This document shows positions 52,836 through 60,799 of a stretch of DNA of 64,000 bases, one piece after another. Origin of the DNA: Fluviicola sp. Lineage in GTDB: Bacteria; Bacteroidota; Bacteroidia; Flavobacteriales_D; Crocinitomicaceae. Under the pieces are notes generated by a model. That model searched no databases and had not been told where the DNA came from. It worked only from the letters and a program-made list of their open reading frames with translations. Location: assembly GCF_039596395.1 (NCBI RefSeq), contig NZ_JBCNJT010000001.1:2019305-2083304 (forward strand), read 5' to 3'. The first letter of the stretch is position 1; each line of letters starts with the position of its first letter. The position numbers were made by a program, and so were the translations under genes.

Positions 52836-54899
52836 ATGAAAAAATTATTGACACTAGTCGTTATTGGTTTAACGACAAATCTATTCGGACAAAACGTGGA
52901 TTTTAAATCTGCCAGTTTTAAAGATGATAAAGAAGGTTTAAAAGCAGCAACAACTGCTATTGAAAAAGGCGATGAATTCTACAAAGTGGGAATGGAAGCC
53001 GTTTTTGCTGTGCAGGATTATGGTACGAATTTCAAAAGCGCTTTAAGAGAATACGAAAAAGCACAAAAATTCAATCCCAACAATGCTTTGCTTAATTACA
53101 AAATCGGTGTTTGCCATGCCAATTCCACCAACCCGGTTGCGGCCATCCCATACATCAAAACAGCACAAAAATTAGATCCGAAGTGTGATCCTTTCCTGAA
53201 TTTCTACCTGGGATACACTTCTCAGCTGGAAGGAAAGTACGATGAGGCTTCCAAATATTACATGGTCTTTGAAACGGAATACAAGAAGGCAGATAACTTC
53301 ATGAAGTTCTTGAATCAACGCCAGAAGCAATGCCTTACAGCCAAGAAATTCGAAGCTGCTCCTGTTCGTTGCTGGGTTGATAATGTTCCGTCATTGAATA
53401 CGGACAGAGATGAGATCGCTCCATCTATTTCCACGGATGGTTCGGAAATGATCTTAAGTTCTAACAGGCCAAATAGCCATGAACCGAATGCATTGGGAAT
53501 TTACGATTACGAAATCTACGCTTCCTCTTTGCTGGAAAACTGGTCTACTCCCACCAAATTGCAGGGACCTATCAACTCCAACAATGACGATATTTCCAAC
53601 TGTTTGTCGTATGACGGAACTAAAATGCTGTTGCACCGCGATGCCGGAGGCCAGACAGATATCTATGAGTCCAAACTGAAAGGAAACGAGTGGTCGGACC
53701 CTAAAATCCTGAGTATTTTCATCAGTACGGATAAGAACAACGAACGCTATGCTTCCTACAACGAAGACGGGTGGAAAATCTACTTCAGCCGCGATAATGA
53801 AGTGCGTGAAACGGGAGCCGAAGTGATGTTCTCGGGGATGCAGAATAAAATGAAACAGGATTTCATGATCGCTACGATGCTTACGGGTGTAAACTCCAAA
53901 TTCAATGACGGACCGATCTACATCCACATTGACGGGGAAAGTATGTTCATCGCTTCCGAGGGACACGAAGGAATGGGTGGATACGATATTTTCGTTTCAA
54001 AGAAAGTACAGGGTCAGTGGACAACTCCTGTAAACATGGGATATCCGATCAACAGCCCGTATGACGATTTCTTCTTTGCTTCTACTGCAAACGGGAAATT
54101 CGCTTATATCTCTTCCAACAGAGCCGGCGGAAAAGGCGGATACGATATTTACAAAGTAACGTTCTGGGGACCGGAGAAAAAACCGATTTCCGAGACAGAA
54201 GATTACTTGCTTGCAAGTGTGGTGATGCCGGTAAAAGATCATAACATCGAGAAATCCGTTGAGGTGAAGAAAAAGAGTTTGACGGTATTTAAGGGAATTA
54301 CGATTGATGCGATTTCCAGAAAACCGGTTGAAGCTCAGATTGAGATTACCGACAACGCTACCGGAAAAGTGATCGAAACATTCACTACCAACTCGGCAAC
54401 CGGTAAATTCATCATCACGCTGAACTCCGGGAAAAACTACGGTATTGCAGTAAAAGCAACCGGCTACCTCTTCCACTCCGAGAACTTTGACATTCCGGAA
54501 GGATCGGCAGACAACCTGGTCAATAAAGTGATCGAATTGAAAAACATCGCTATCGGATCAAAAATTGCACTTCGCAACATCTTCTTTGATGTAAACAAGG
54601 CAACGCTTCGCCCGGAATCCAACGCGGAGTTGGAGCGATTGGTTCAATTGATGAAAGACGTTCCGGGATTGAAGATCGAAATTTCAGGACACACGGATAA
54701 TACCGGTTCTGCAACTTTGAACGAAACACTTTCTCAGCAGCGTGCAGAAGCGGTTGTAGCTTACTTATCCCAAAAAGGAGTTTCTGCCAGCAGAATGACT
54801 GCTAAAGGTTACGGTTCTTCCAAACCGATTGCATCCAACAACAGTGAGGACGGGAAACAACAAAACCGCCGGACTGAGTTTGAGATTAAAGGGAATTAA
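52836..54899 (+). CDS. PorE-like OmpA family protein (TPR, PD40 propeller, regulatory-like domain, OmpA)
   Basis: I use the ATG at 52836 (687 residues) because MKKLLTLVVIGLTTNLFGQ is a signal peptide; the longer frame overlaps the TPR gene. The domains are in order: TPR-like repeats (about 40-170), a five-blade type PD40/WD40-like propeller (about 190-450; IAPSISTDGSEMILSSNRP, DDISNCLSYDGTKMLLH, FAYISSNRAGGKGGYDIY), a carboxypeptidase regulatory-like domain (about 485-560; TVFKGITIDAISRKPVEAQIEI), and OmpA_C (about 580-685; FFDVNKATLRPESNAEL, SGHTDNTGS, QQNRRTEFEI). The OmpA part binds peptidoglycan. This order equals PorE, the T9SS component described in Porphyromonas gingivalis, so it may anchor the T9SS to the wall; paralogues exist, so the orthology is unproven. 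Confidence 0.88.
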   Translation: MKKLLTLVVIGLTTNLFGQNVDFKSASFKDDKEGLKAATTAIEKGDEFYKVGMEAVFAVQDYGTNFKSALREYEKAQKFNPNNALLNYKIGVCHANSTNPVAAIPYIKTAQKLDPKCDPFLNFYLGYTSQLEGKYDEASKYYMVFETEYKKADNFMKFLNQRQKQCLTAKKFEAAPVRCWVDNVPSLNTDRDEIAPSISTDGSEMILSSNRPNSHEPNALGIYDYEIYASSLLENWSTPTKLQGPINSNNDDISNCLSYDGTKMLLHRDAGGQTDIYESKLKGNEWSDPKILSIFISTDKNNERYASYNEDGWKIYFSRDNEVRETGAEVMFSGMQNKMKQDFMIATMLTGVNSKFNDGPIYIHIDGESMFIASEGHEGMGGYDIFVSKKVQGQWTTPVNMGYPINSPYDDFFFASTANGKFAYISSNRAGGKGGYDIYKVTFWGPEKKPISETEDYLLASVVMPVKDHNIEKSVEVKKKSLTVFKGITIDAISRKPVEAQIEITDNATGKVIETFTTNSATGKFIITLNSGKNYGIAVKATGYLFHSENFDIPEGSADNLVNKVIELKNIAIGSKIALRNIFFDVNKATLRPESNAELERLVQLMKDVPGLKIEISGHTDNTGSATLNETLSQQRAEAVVAYLSQKGVSASRMTAKGYGSSKPIASNNSEDGKQQNRRTEFEIKGN

Positions 54900-54918
54900 T
54901 CCTGATAAGCAAAAAACA

Positions 54919-54946
54919 GTAGGCGCGCGATTAATCGCGCGCCTAC
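54919..54946. repeat. 28-bp palindromic element, copy 7 (ATTAAT core), identical to copy 2
   Basis: Half-arm GTAGGCGCGCGATT, a perfect palindrome. Flanks AAAAACA (54912-54918) and TGTTTTT (54947-54953) extend it to 42 bp and give T-runs for both directions. It is the sole feature between convergent PorE-like and DUF2079 genes. Confidence 0.9.
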
Positions 54947-54962
54947 TGTTTTTATGAAAGAA

Positions 54963-55601
54963 TCACTTGCGTTTTACCAATAAAACTTCCTGGTTGTCTA
55001 CCAGTTTGATCCAGTCTGCAGATTGTCTGAAATGCTCGATTTCTGCCTGGAAAAGCGAATCACTGAAAAAAGGATACCACACGTCCTTTGTAGAGAACAT
55101 GACATATTCCGCATCTTTTACAATCGGGTACATGTAGCAAAAATCACGGTTTGCCAGATGCGGTACCAGGTTTGACTGACAGGAAACAACCGCATCTTCC
55201 GGTATCAGTTTGAAAGCCTCGTACACCGGCTTTACTGCGTATTCCTTTTGGTAATGTTTCCCTGAAAGAAAATTGATAGTGACATTCGGCGCATAGAAAT
55301 AAGGATGGCTCAGCCGTTTATGAGTCATTACCATAGCCAACACGACGTTGATTGTACCGGCTATTCTTTTAAACGATTCTTTTTTGAGTTTATCAATTAC
55401 TTCAAAAATACCGATCGCAAAAATGGGCGTAAATTCAATGCAATAATGAAACCCCGCGCCCCAGATAGCAGGCACATCGTGAAACAGTTTCTGGAAAAAA
55501 ACCGGAACCAGCATCAGTAAATAAGCAGGCCTGAATAACAGCAATCCCATTCCGGAAAACAAGAGGTATTTGATCAGGTCCGATTTTGTATTATCGGCCA
55601 T
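54963..55601 (-). pseudogene. C-terminal part of a split DUF2079 membrane protein
   Basis: A 212-codon frame whose ATG overlaps the end of the upstream DUF2079 frame by 11 bases (the stop codon lies inside ATGGCCGATAA). Its sequence continues where the other stops: membrane segments LIKYLLFSGMGLLLFRPAYLLMLVPVF, then GFHYCIEFTPIFAIGIFEVID, which is the conserved later half of DUF2079, and a soluble tail with VSCQSNLVPHLANRDFCYMYP. DUF2079 proteins are normally single proteins of 400-500 residues, the sum of both. Either a one-base frameshift broke the gene, or it is now two co-translated subunits. Without homologues I cannot decide; there are no further stops and the codons look intact, so the break is recent. 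Confidence 0.7.
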
Positions 55602-56427
55602 CGTATCGCCTGAAAAAATTTGAAACCATTAAATGAAAGGAATCTACCGGATGCATAAACAAGTGAGTAATTGCCTCCGGCATTGTTTTTCCCAACGAGG
55701 AATAGTCAAAATGCGGATATACACCGGTTGGCGACAGAGCCGGCATCACAAATTTCATCAGGATCACGAAATAAACCAGTGATGCGAACCCCGAAAAGAT
55801 CAGGAAGAAACGCCATTTGCGTTCTTTCCAATTCAATAAAGCCAGCCCGAAACAAATGAATGCAATCCACAAACCACTGCTTTCCTTACCCAACCAAAGC
55901 AACACCACAAAAAAAGCAGCCCACTTCATCTTTCTTTCTTTGGTAAAAACGAACAACCATGGAACCAGCATCGCGATGACTACACTGTCATGAAAATCGT
56001 ACGACAAGGCCAGAAAGACTCCAAAAAAAGAATAGAAAAAGAGCATGGCCAGCATGGCCAAAACCCGGTTCGATTTGAAATACCGGTAAACTCCCAGCCC
56101 TCCGAATAATACACTTGCTATTTGGAAAACCAATAAAGTGTACGATCCGAAAATCCAAACGAAAGGAGAAATCAGCAGGAGGTAAAAATCAAAATGGTCT
56201 CCCATCAGATTCTGAGGCTCTGGCTTAAATGTGGTACTGTCGTTCCATTGAAAATGGGAATAATCGTATAAAGCATTGGAATAAAGCCCCAGGTCCAGCG
56301 CATAGGTGCGGAATAGGTAATGGTTTACCAATGAAACCAGACAATAAATAACCGCAAAAACAAAAACGATTAGGTATTTCTCGGGCACTGATTTGAAAGT
56401 GCTGTATAGATTCTTTAGCTGATTCAT
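55591..56427 (-). pseudogene. N-terminal part of a split DUF2079 membrane protein
   Basis: A 278-codon frame with about eight membrane segments and the DUF2079 hallmarks: ALDLGLYSNALYDYSH near the start, then MGDHFDFYLLLISPFVWIFGSYTLLVF, ALSYDFHDSVVIAMLVPWLFVF, and WLGKESSGLWIAFICFGLALLNW with the Lys-Glu pair. It ends abruptly after MVSNFFRRYDGR, before the last membrane segments, and the C-terminal part follows in another frame. DUF2079 resembles polytopic glycosyltransferases of the GT-C type, working at the periplasmic face; the substrate is unknown. If the split is real, activity depends on re-joining the two products. Confidence 0.72.
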
Positions 56428-56454
56428 TCCGGCGCTAAGATATCGAAAAAACAG

Positions 56455-56482
56455 GCAGGAACGCGAAGCATCGCCTCCCCAC
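56455..56482. repeat. 28-bp palindromic element, copy 8 (decayed, GCAT core)
   Basis: It aligns with copy 4 over all 28 bases with four mismatches (left half GCAGGAACGCGAAG, right half CATCGCCTCCCCAC), so stem pairing is partly lost. Flanks AAAAAACAG and AGTTTTTT persist. It lies 25 bases after the VOC gene stop on the reverse strand, ahead of the split DUF2079 gene. Confidence 0.7.
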
Positions 56483-56507
56483 AGTTTTTTTTAAATTACC
56501 TGCCGGT

Positions 56508-56903
56508 TTAATCCATAGGAGTGCAGATCTCAATCAGGAATCCTTCCAGGTCCCGGACGTAAGCAACTACTTGTCCCCACGGCTTTTCTTTCGGTTCTTC
56601 CAGCAAGGTAGCTCCGTTAGAAAGCGCTTTTTCTACCAAAGCCGGAACGTCTACTGTTGTAAATCCAAGTTCCATCCCGAACGGTTTGGATTGGAGGCTA
56701 CTTTCCTGGAACCCATCTCTCAAATTTGATTTTGCCAAAGGAAGTGCAGCAAAAGACAGGGTTGTTGTTCCGGTACTTAATTCCGCGTACTCATCTCCCG
56801 GAGCAATGAAACGGACTTCAAAACCAAAGGTTTTGGAATAAAACTCAGCTGTTTTCTTAACATCTGAAACGTAGAGAATAGAGTATGCGAATTTGATCAT
56901 CAT
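56508..56903 (-). CDS. VOC family protein (glyoxalase/bleomycin resistance fold)
   Basis: A 131-residue protein with paired beta-alpha-beta-beta-beta units: FAYSILYVSDVKKTAEFYSKTFGFEVRF in the first and ELGFTTVDVPALVEKALSNGATLLEEP with VAYVRDLEGFLIEICTP in the second. The Glu near the end (IEI) is a usual metal ligand. VOC proteins include glyoxalase I, dioxygenases and drug-binding proteins; the substrate is unknown. It has no signal peptide. It is separated from the DUF2130 gene by a short inverted repeat. Confidence 0.85.
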   Translation of the reverse strand: MMIKFAYSILYVSDVKKTAEFYSKTFGFEVRFIAPGDEYAELSTGTTTLSFAALPLAKSNLRDGFQESSLQSKPFGMELGFTTVDVPALVEKALSNGATLLEEPKEKPWGQVVAYVRDLEGFLIEICTPMD

Positions 56904-56921
56904 GTATAGTTTTGCCTTCAG

Positions 56922-56960
56922 CTCCGCTCAGTCAACTTGACAATAGGTAACTGAGCGGAG
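56922..56960. repeat. Inverted repeat CTCCGCTCAGT, single copy
   Basis: CTCCGCTCAGT (56922-56932) and ACTGAGCGGAG (56950-56960) are exact 11-base inverted repeats 17 bases apart. The sequence differs from the 28-bp family. It lies in the 86-base gap between DUF2130 and VOC (both reverse) and may terminate or be another mobile repeat. Confidence 0.75.
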
Positions 56961-56989
56961 TCAAAGTTCCTGTCGTTTTTTTCAATCAG

Positions 56990-58246
56990 TTAATCTTCCT
57001 CATCCAAATCGGGAGCATGCGGTAATTCCAGGGCTCTTACTTCCTGAACGGCATTTCCGGCAATTCCTTTCACCGAACCGTACATATCAATGGTGTTGAC
57101 AATCACTTTTTCAATTTGTTTTTCGCGTTGTTTCCAGATACGCTGCATAGACCTCTTTTCGCTTTCAAGGTCGGCCTTCATTTGAGTAAACCCTTCCACA
57201 ATGGCTTCCACCTGCATCCGGAACGTTGAACTCGTGAGGAAATCATAGAGCAAATGCATTTTATCTCCTTTATTTTCCTGGGCAACCAATGTGCTGCTAA
57301 TCTGGATGATTGTTTCCCGCAACACCGAGCACAAGCCTTTGAATTCTTCGTAGGTACAAACCCAGATACCGTCTCTCATTCCCATCCGCTGCATATCGGA
57401 AGGCATGACTTCGGTCACCAGCACACCGATATCGGCACCTTTATCGCGGATATCTGCTTTGAATTTTTCAATCCAGGACGGTGAGAAGTCTTTTGCCCGT
57501 TTGGATTCGTAATAAATCGTTCCGCAATTTTGCTGCACACGCGTATGAACCGTTTGAATACAATCTCCTCCCCTCGCTCCTTTCCGGATTTCTTCAATGG
57601 TGTCCATCGGGAAATTCGCCATCAACCATTCCTCGATCGCTAATTCCTGTACTTCTCCCTGAAGTTGCATCGAACCCTGTTCCTGCTTGCGCTTCATTTC
57701 TTCGGTCAGCTTCTTCTGGTCTTCCAATTGTTTCAACAATTCCCTGACACGTAATTCATTACGTTCTTCTTCCGTTTTGCGGATTTTCTCTTTTTCTTCC
57801 TGAAGCTGGGCATTTAATTTTCGTTGGGATTCCGCTTCCACCACTTCCTTCAACTCGTCCTTTTCACGCTTTAATTTTTCAATTTCAGCTTTGGTACGGT
57901 TCAATTCTTTGATCTGTTCGGATTTTTCGTTCAATTCTTTCTGAAGGTCTGCGAACTGTTCGCCCTGCTCCTGCAGCAATTTTGTTTTCAGCTTTTCCTC
58001 CAGGTTTTTGCGTTCTTCCTTCAGCTTCTGTTCGAAACGTTCCTGGAAAAGTTCATTTTCACGGCGTTTTTTCTCCTCAAACTCTTCTTTTTCACGAAAT
58101 AATGCATCCTGCTTTTTAGCAAATTCATTGCGCGTCTCATTTAGTTCGTTCTGATATTTGCGCTGGATCTGTTCTTCCAGCTGATGAGCCAAAATATCAT
58201 TTACATCGATGTGAGTCCCGCAATTCGGACAAGCAATTTGATTCAT
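56990..58246 (-). CDS. DUF2130 domain protein with zinc-ribbon-like start and long coiled coil
   Basis: A 418-residue cytoplasmic protein. It begins IACPNCGTHIDV, one Cys pair of a zinc-ribbon-like motif. Residues about 25-205 are a nearly unbroken Glu/Lys/Gln-rich coiled coil. From about 205 the DUF2130 domain follows: VQELAIEEWLMANFPMDTIEEIRKGARGGDCIQTV, CGTIYYESKRAKDFSPSWIEKFKADIRDKGADIGVLVTEVMP and DGIWVCTYEEF, which looks like a restriction-endonuclease fold: Asp and Glu-x-Lys (here YYESKRA) in order. That nuclease idea is inference from the motif order. The function is unestablished. A TAAGTTTG box lies upstream at 58264. Confidence 0.88.
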   Translation of the reverse strand: MNQIACPNCGTHIDVNDILAHQLEEQIQRKYQNELNETRNEFAKKQDALFREKEEFEEKKRRENELFQERFEQKLKEERKNLEEKLKTKLLQEQGEQFADLQKELNEKSEQIKELNRTKAEIEKLKREKDELKEVVEAESQRKLNAQLQEEKEKIRKTEEERNELRVRELLKQLEDQKKLTEEMKRKQEQGSMQLQGEVQELAIEEWLMANFPMDTIEEIRKGARGGDCIQTVHTRVQQNCGTIYYESKRAKDFSPSWIEKFKADIRDKGADIGVLVTEVMPSDMQRMGMRDGIWVCTYEEFKGLCSVLRETIIQISSTLVAQENKGDKMHLLYDFLTSSTFRMQVEAIVEGFTQMKADLESEKRSMQRIWKQREKQIEKVIVNTIDMYGSVKGIAGNAVQEVRALELPHAPDLDEED

Positions 58247-58263
58247 AACCGGTAAAAATTGAA

Positions 58264-58271
58264 CAAACTTA
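58264..58271 (-). promoter_or_regulatory. Candidate -7 box of the DUF2130 gene (TAAGTTTG)
   Basis: A TAnnTTTG match on the reverse strand, 17 bases before the ATG. No -33 box is evident. Confidence 0.38.
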
Positions 58272-58435
58272 AAATTACTACGATTTTGAGAAATAACCCG
58301 CGGTTTTCCACATTAAAAAGCAAAAAATGCGTCCGTTTCATGAAATAATATCCGATTTCATAAATCCGCTTTCAAAAACCGGATATCCATCCCGAACTCA
58401 AGTCAAATTCGCTACTTTTACCAAAAATCTGCACC

Positions 58436-59842
58436 ATGACACAGGGCTTAGAGGAAAGACACCTCCTTTTTTTTAAAAATCTGCTCACAGACCGCGTTCA
58501 CACCGGCCCGGCAATCGATGAAAAATATGCTTCCGATCACACCGAAGACTTTGTGTTCTATCCGTCAGTGGTAGTAAAACCTGAAACGGTTGAAGAAGTT
58601 TCTGCTATTATGAAGTATTGCTACGAGCAGGATCTGATCGTAACACCATCCGGGGCGAGAACCGGCCTGAGCGGTGGAGCTCTTGCCAATTACGGCGGAG
58701 TATTGCTGAGCATGGAACGCATGGACAAGATTCTTCACATCGATGAGAAGAACCACCAGGTAATTACTGAGCCGGGAATTGTAACGGAAGAACTCCAGAA
58801 TGCCGTAAAAGCAGTTGGATTGTTTTATCCGCCGGACCCCGCTTCCAAAGGTTCGTGCTTCATCGGTGGAAATATTGCGGAGAACTCGGGTGGTCCAAAA
58901 GCGGTGAAATATGGTGTAACGAAAGATTGGGTACTCAACCTGGAAGTTGTTTTACCGAACGGAGATATCCTGTGGACCGGAGCAAACGTCATTAAAAATG
59001 CCACCGGCTATAACCTCACTCAACTGATTGTGGGAAGCGAAGGAACTTTGGCTGTTGTGACAAAAATCGTATTGCGCCTCATTCCGCATCCAACGCACAA
59101 TTTGTTGTTGCTGGTTCCTTTCAGAAGCGGGGTTGAAGCCTGTGAAGCCGTCGGAAAGATATTCATGGCAGGAATCATTCCCAGCGGATTGGAATACATG
59201 GACCGGGACGCCATTATTTTCACCACGCCTTATGTAGACGATGCCCCGAACCTGCTCAAAGACGATCACGACGCCCATTTGCTGATCGAGTTGGACGGTT
59301 TCAATCCGGATATCCTGATGCAGGAGTGCGAAAAGATTATGGAGTTGGTAGAGCAATTCGACATTGATGAGATCCTTTTTGCAGAAACTGAAGCCCAAAA
59401 AGAAAGCCTTTGGCGCTTACGAAGAAAGATCGGGGAATGTGTGAAAACTCATTCTGTTTATAAAGAAGAAGATACGGTTGTTCCGCGAAACGAATTGCCG
59501 AAATTGCTGAAGAAAGTAAAGGAACTGGAACAAAAATACGGCTTCAAATCTGTTTGTTACGGTCATGCCGGCGACGGGAACCTTCACGTGAACATTATCA
59601 AAGACAACCTGGATGATAATGCCTGGAACAACCAGCTTCCCGTTGCCATCCGCGAATTGTTTACAGAGGTTGTTCGTTTGGGAGGAACCATTTCCGGAGA
59701 ACACGGAATCGGGCTGGTGCAAACACCCTACATGGATTTGGCATTCAGCGAAACCGGCCTCGATCTGATGCGTGCAATCAAACAGGTATTTGATCCTAAA
59801 AATTTGTTGAACCCCGGAAAAGTATTGCCTCCTAAAAGATGA
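58436..59842 (+). CDS. FAD-linked oxidase (GlcD / D-lactate dehydrogenase type)
   Basis: A 468-residue FAD enzyme. The PCMH-type FAD-binding domain is at the N-terminus: TPSGARTGLSGGALANYGGVLLSMERM, then EPGIVTEELQNAV and GGNIAENSGGPKAVKYGVTKDWVLNLEVVLPNG. The C-terminal half is the FAD-oxidase_C cap, with SVCYGHAGDGNLHVNI and GGTISGEHGIGLVQ, and ends DPKNLLNPGKVLP. Close homologues oxidise glycolate, D-lactate or other 2-hydroxy acids, and the single protein here suggests an electron carrier rather than GlcE/GlcF. It is cytoplasmic or membrane-associated. The YafY-type regulator starts four bases before its end. Confidence 0.92.
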   Translation: MTQGLEERHLLFFKNLLTDRVHTGPAIDEKYASDHTEDFVFYPSVVVKPETVEEVSAIMKYCYEQDLIVTPSGARTGLSGGALANYGGVLLSMERMDKILHIDEKNHQVITEPGIVTEELQNAVKAVGLFYPPDPASKGSCFIGGNIAENSGGPKAVKYGVTKDWVLNLEVVLPNGDILWTGANVIKNATGYNLTQLIVGSEGTLAVVTKIVLRLIPHPTHNLLLLVPFRSGVEACEAVGKIFMAGIIPSGLEYMDRDAIIFTTPYVDDAPNLLKDDHDAHLLIELDGFNPDILMQECEKIMELVEQFDIDEILFAETEAQKESLWRLRRKIGECVKTHSVYKEEDTVVPRNELPKLLKKVKELEQKYGFKSVCYGHAGDGNLHVNIIKDNLDDNAWNNQLPVAIRELFTEVVRLGGTISGEHGIGLVQTPYMDLAFSETGLDLMRAIKQVFDPKNLLNPGKVLPPKR

Positions 59843-60522
59843 ATCGCGTAGACCGTTTATTTGGTATAGTGACCTTGCTTCAATCCCGCAAGTATGTGAG
59901 TGCAGAGCGCATTTCTGAAAAATTTGAGATCAGCGTACGTACGGTTTACAGGGATATCAAGGCAATCGGCGAAGCAGGAATCCCGGTCAGTTTCGAACCG
60001 AATAAGGGTTATTTCATCATTCCGGGCTACTTCACTCCTCCTGTTTCCTTTACCCTGGAGGAAGCAAATGCCTTGTTACTGTCCCAATCACTGATCGGAG
60101 GATTCGGAGACCGTTCGGTACAAGCTACATTCGACAACGCTCTGACCAAGATTAAGGCTGTTTTGAAACAAATAGATAAAGAAAAAGTGGCCATTCTGGA
60201 CGAAAGTATCAAGCTTCAGCTTCCTTCAAGGCTTACTTTTGAATTTGAATACCTTGCCCAGATCCAGCATGCAATTACCGAGCGCAACCAGGTTAAAATC
60301 ACTTATCGAAGCTTGAAAGACGAAAGCCTGGAGCGAACCATTGAACCGATCGGTTTGGTTTTTTATGCTTTTTCCTGGCACTTGATCGGTTATTGTTTAC
60401 TACGCAAGGATTACCGCGATTTTAAGGTGGAACGAATCGAAAAGCTTTACAGAACAAGTTGTCCTTTCGAAGTTCCGGAACACATGCCATTGAGCGCTTA
60501 TAAATTACCGGTGGATTATTAG
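59839..60522 (+). CDS. YafY-type transcriptional regulator (HTH_11 plus WYL domain)
   Basis: A 227-residue regulator. Residues about 1-60 are the winged helix HTH_11: FGIVTLLQSRKYVSAERISEKFEISVRTVYRDIKAIGEAGIPVSFEPNKGYFI. The C-terminal WYL domain includes VKITYRSLKDESLERTIEPIGLVFYAFSWHLIGYCLLRKDYRDFKVERI, in which the Trp-Tyr-Leu core is modified to Trp-His-Leu. WYL domains bind ligands or nucleic acid. The ATG overlaps the oxidase stop (ATGA), so it may control the oxidase or the DinB gene downstream; neither is proven. Confidence 0.9.
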   Translation: MNRVDRLFGIVTLLQSRKYVSAERISEKFEISVRTVYRDIKAIGEAGIPVSFEPNKGYFIIPGYFTPPVSFTLEEANALLLSQSLIGGFGDRSVQATFDNALTKIKAVLKQIDKEKVAILDESIKLQLPSRLTFEFEYLAQIQHAITERNQVKITYRSLKDESLERTIEPIGLVFYAFSWHLIGYCLLRKDYRDFKVERIEKLYRTSCPFEVPEHMPLSAYKLPVDY

Positions 60523-60621
60523 CAAGTTTAAAGGGTTCAAATCTTCTTCGCTCTGTGCCTTCGCTGAAGCTTCAGCATAAGCGTTGCGAGCTTCGAAGGT
60601 TCAAAGTTGTTTAAAGAATGA

Positions 60622-60708
60622 AACATTTGAACATTTGAACATTTGAACATTTGAACATTTGAACATTTGAACATTTGAACATTTGAACATTTGAACATTT
60701 GAACATTT
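60622..60708. repeat. 8-bp tandem repeat AACATTTG, about 10.9 copies
   Basis: Ten exact copies of AACATTTG and a final seven-base partial copy make 87 bases without a substitution. Just before it, at 60563-60576, lies a 14-bp palindrome, GCTGAAGCTTCAGC. The rest of the 60523-60799 gap holds nothing coding. It is between YafY and DinB genes, 92 bases before the DinB start, so the copy number may affect expression. Confidence 0.93.
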
Positions 60709-60799
60709 CTATCTTTTTGCATTTTTATTTTGAATTGAAAAACAGACTGCCATAGGGTTGTCAGTGACGGGTCTTTTCTTTGTATAAAAATTAGAAATC

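Noticed and set aside
58348..58386. Inverted repeat ATATCCG / CGGATAT before the FAD-linked oxidase gene
   Set aside because: Only seven bases per arm with a 25-base spacer; too weak to call an operator without further copies.
60622..60708. Possible origin iterons
   Set aside because: The unit is a perfect short simple repeat with no DnaA boxes, rep gene or dnaA/dnaN nearby; slippage is enough to explain it.
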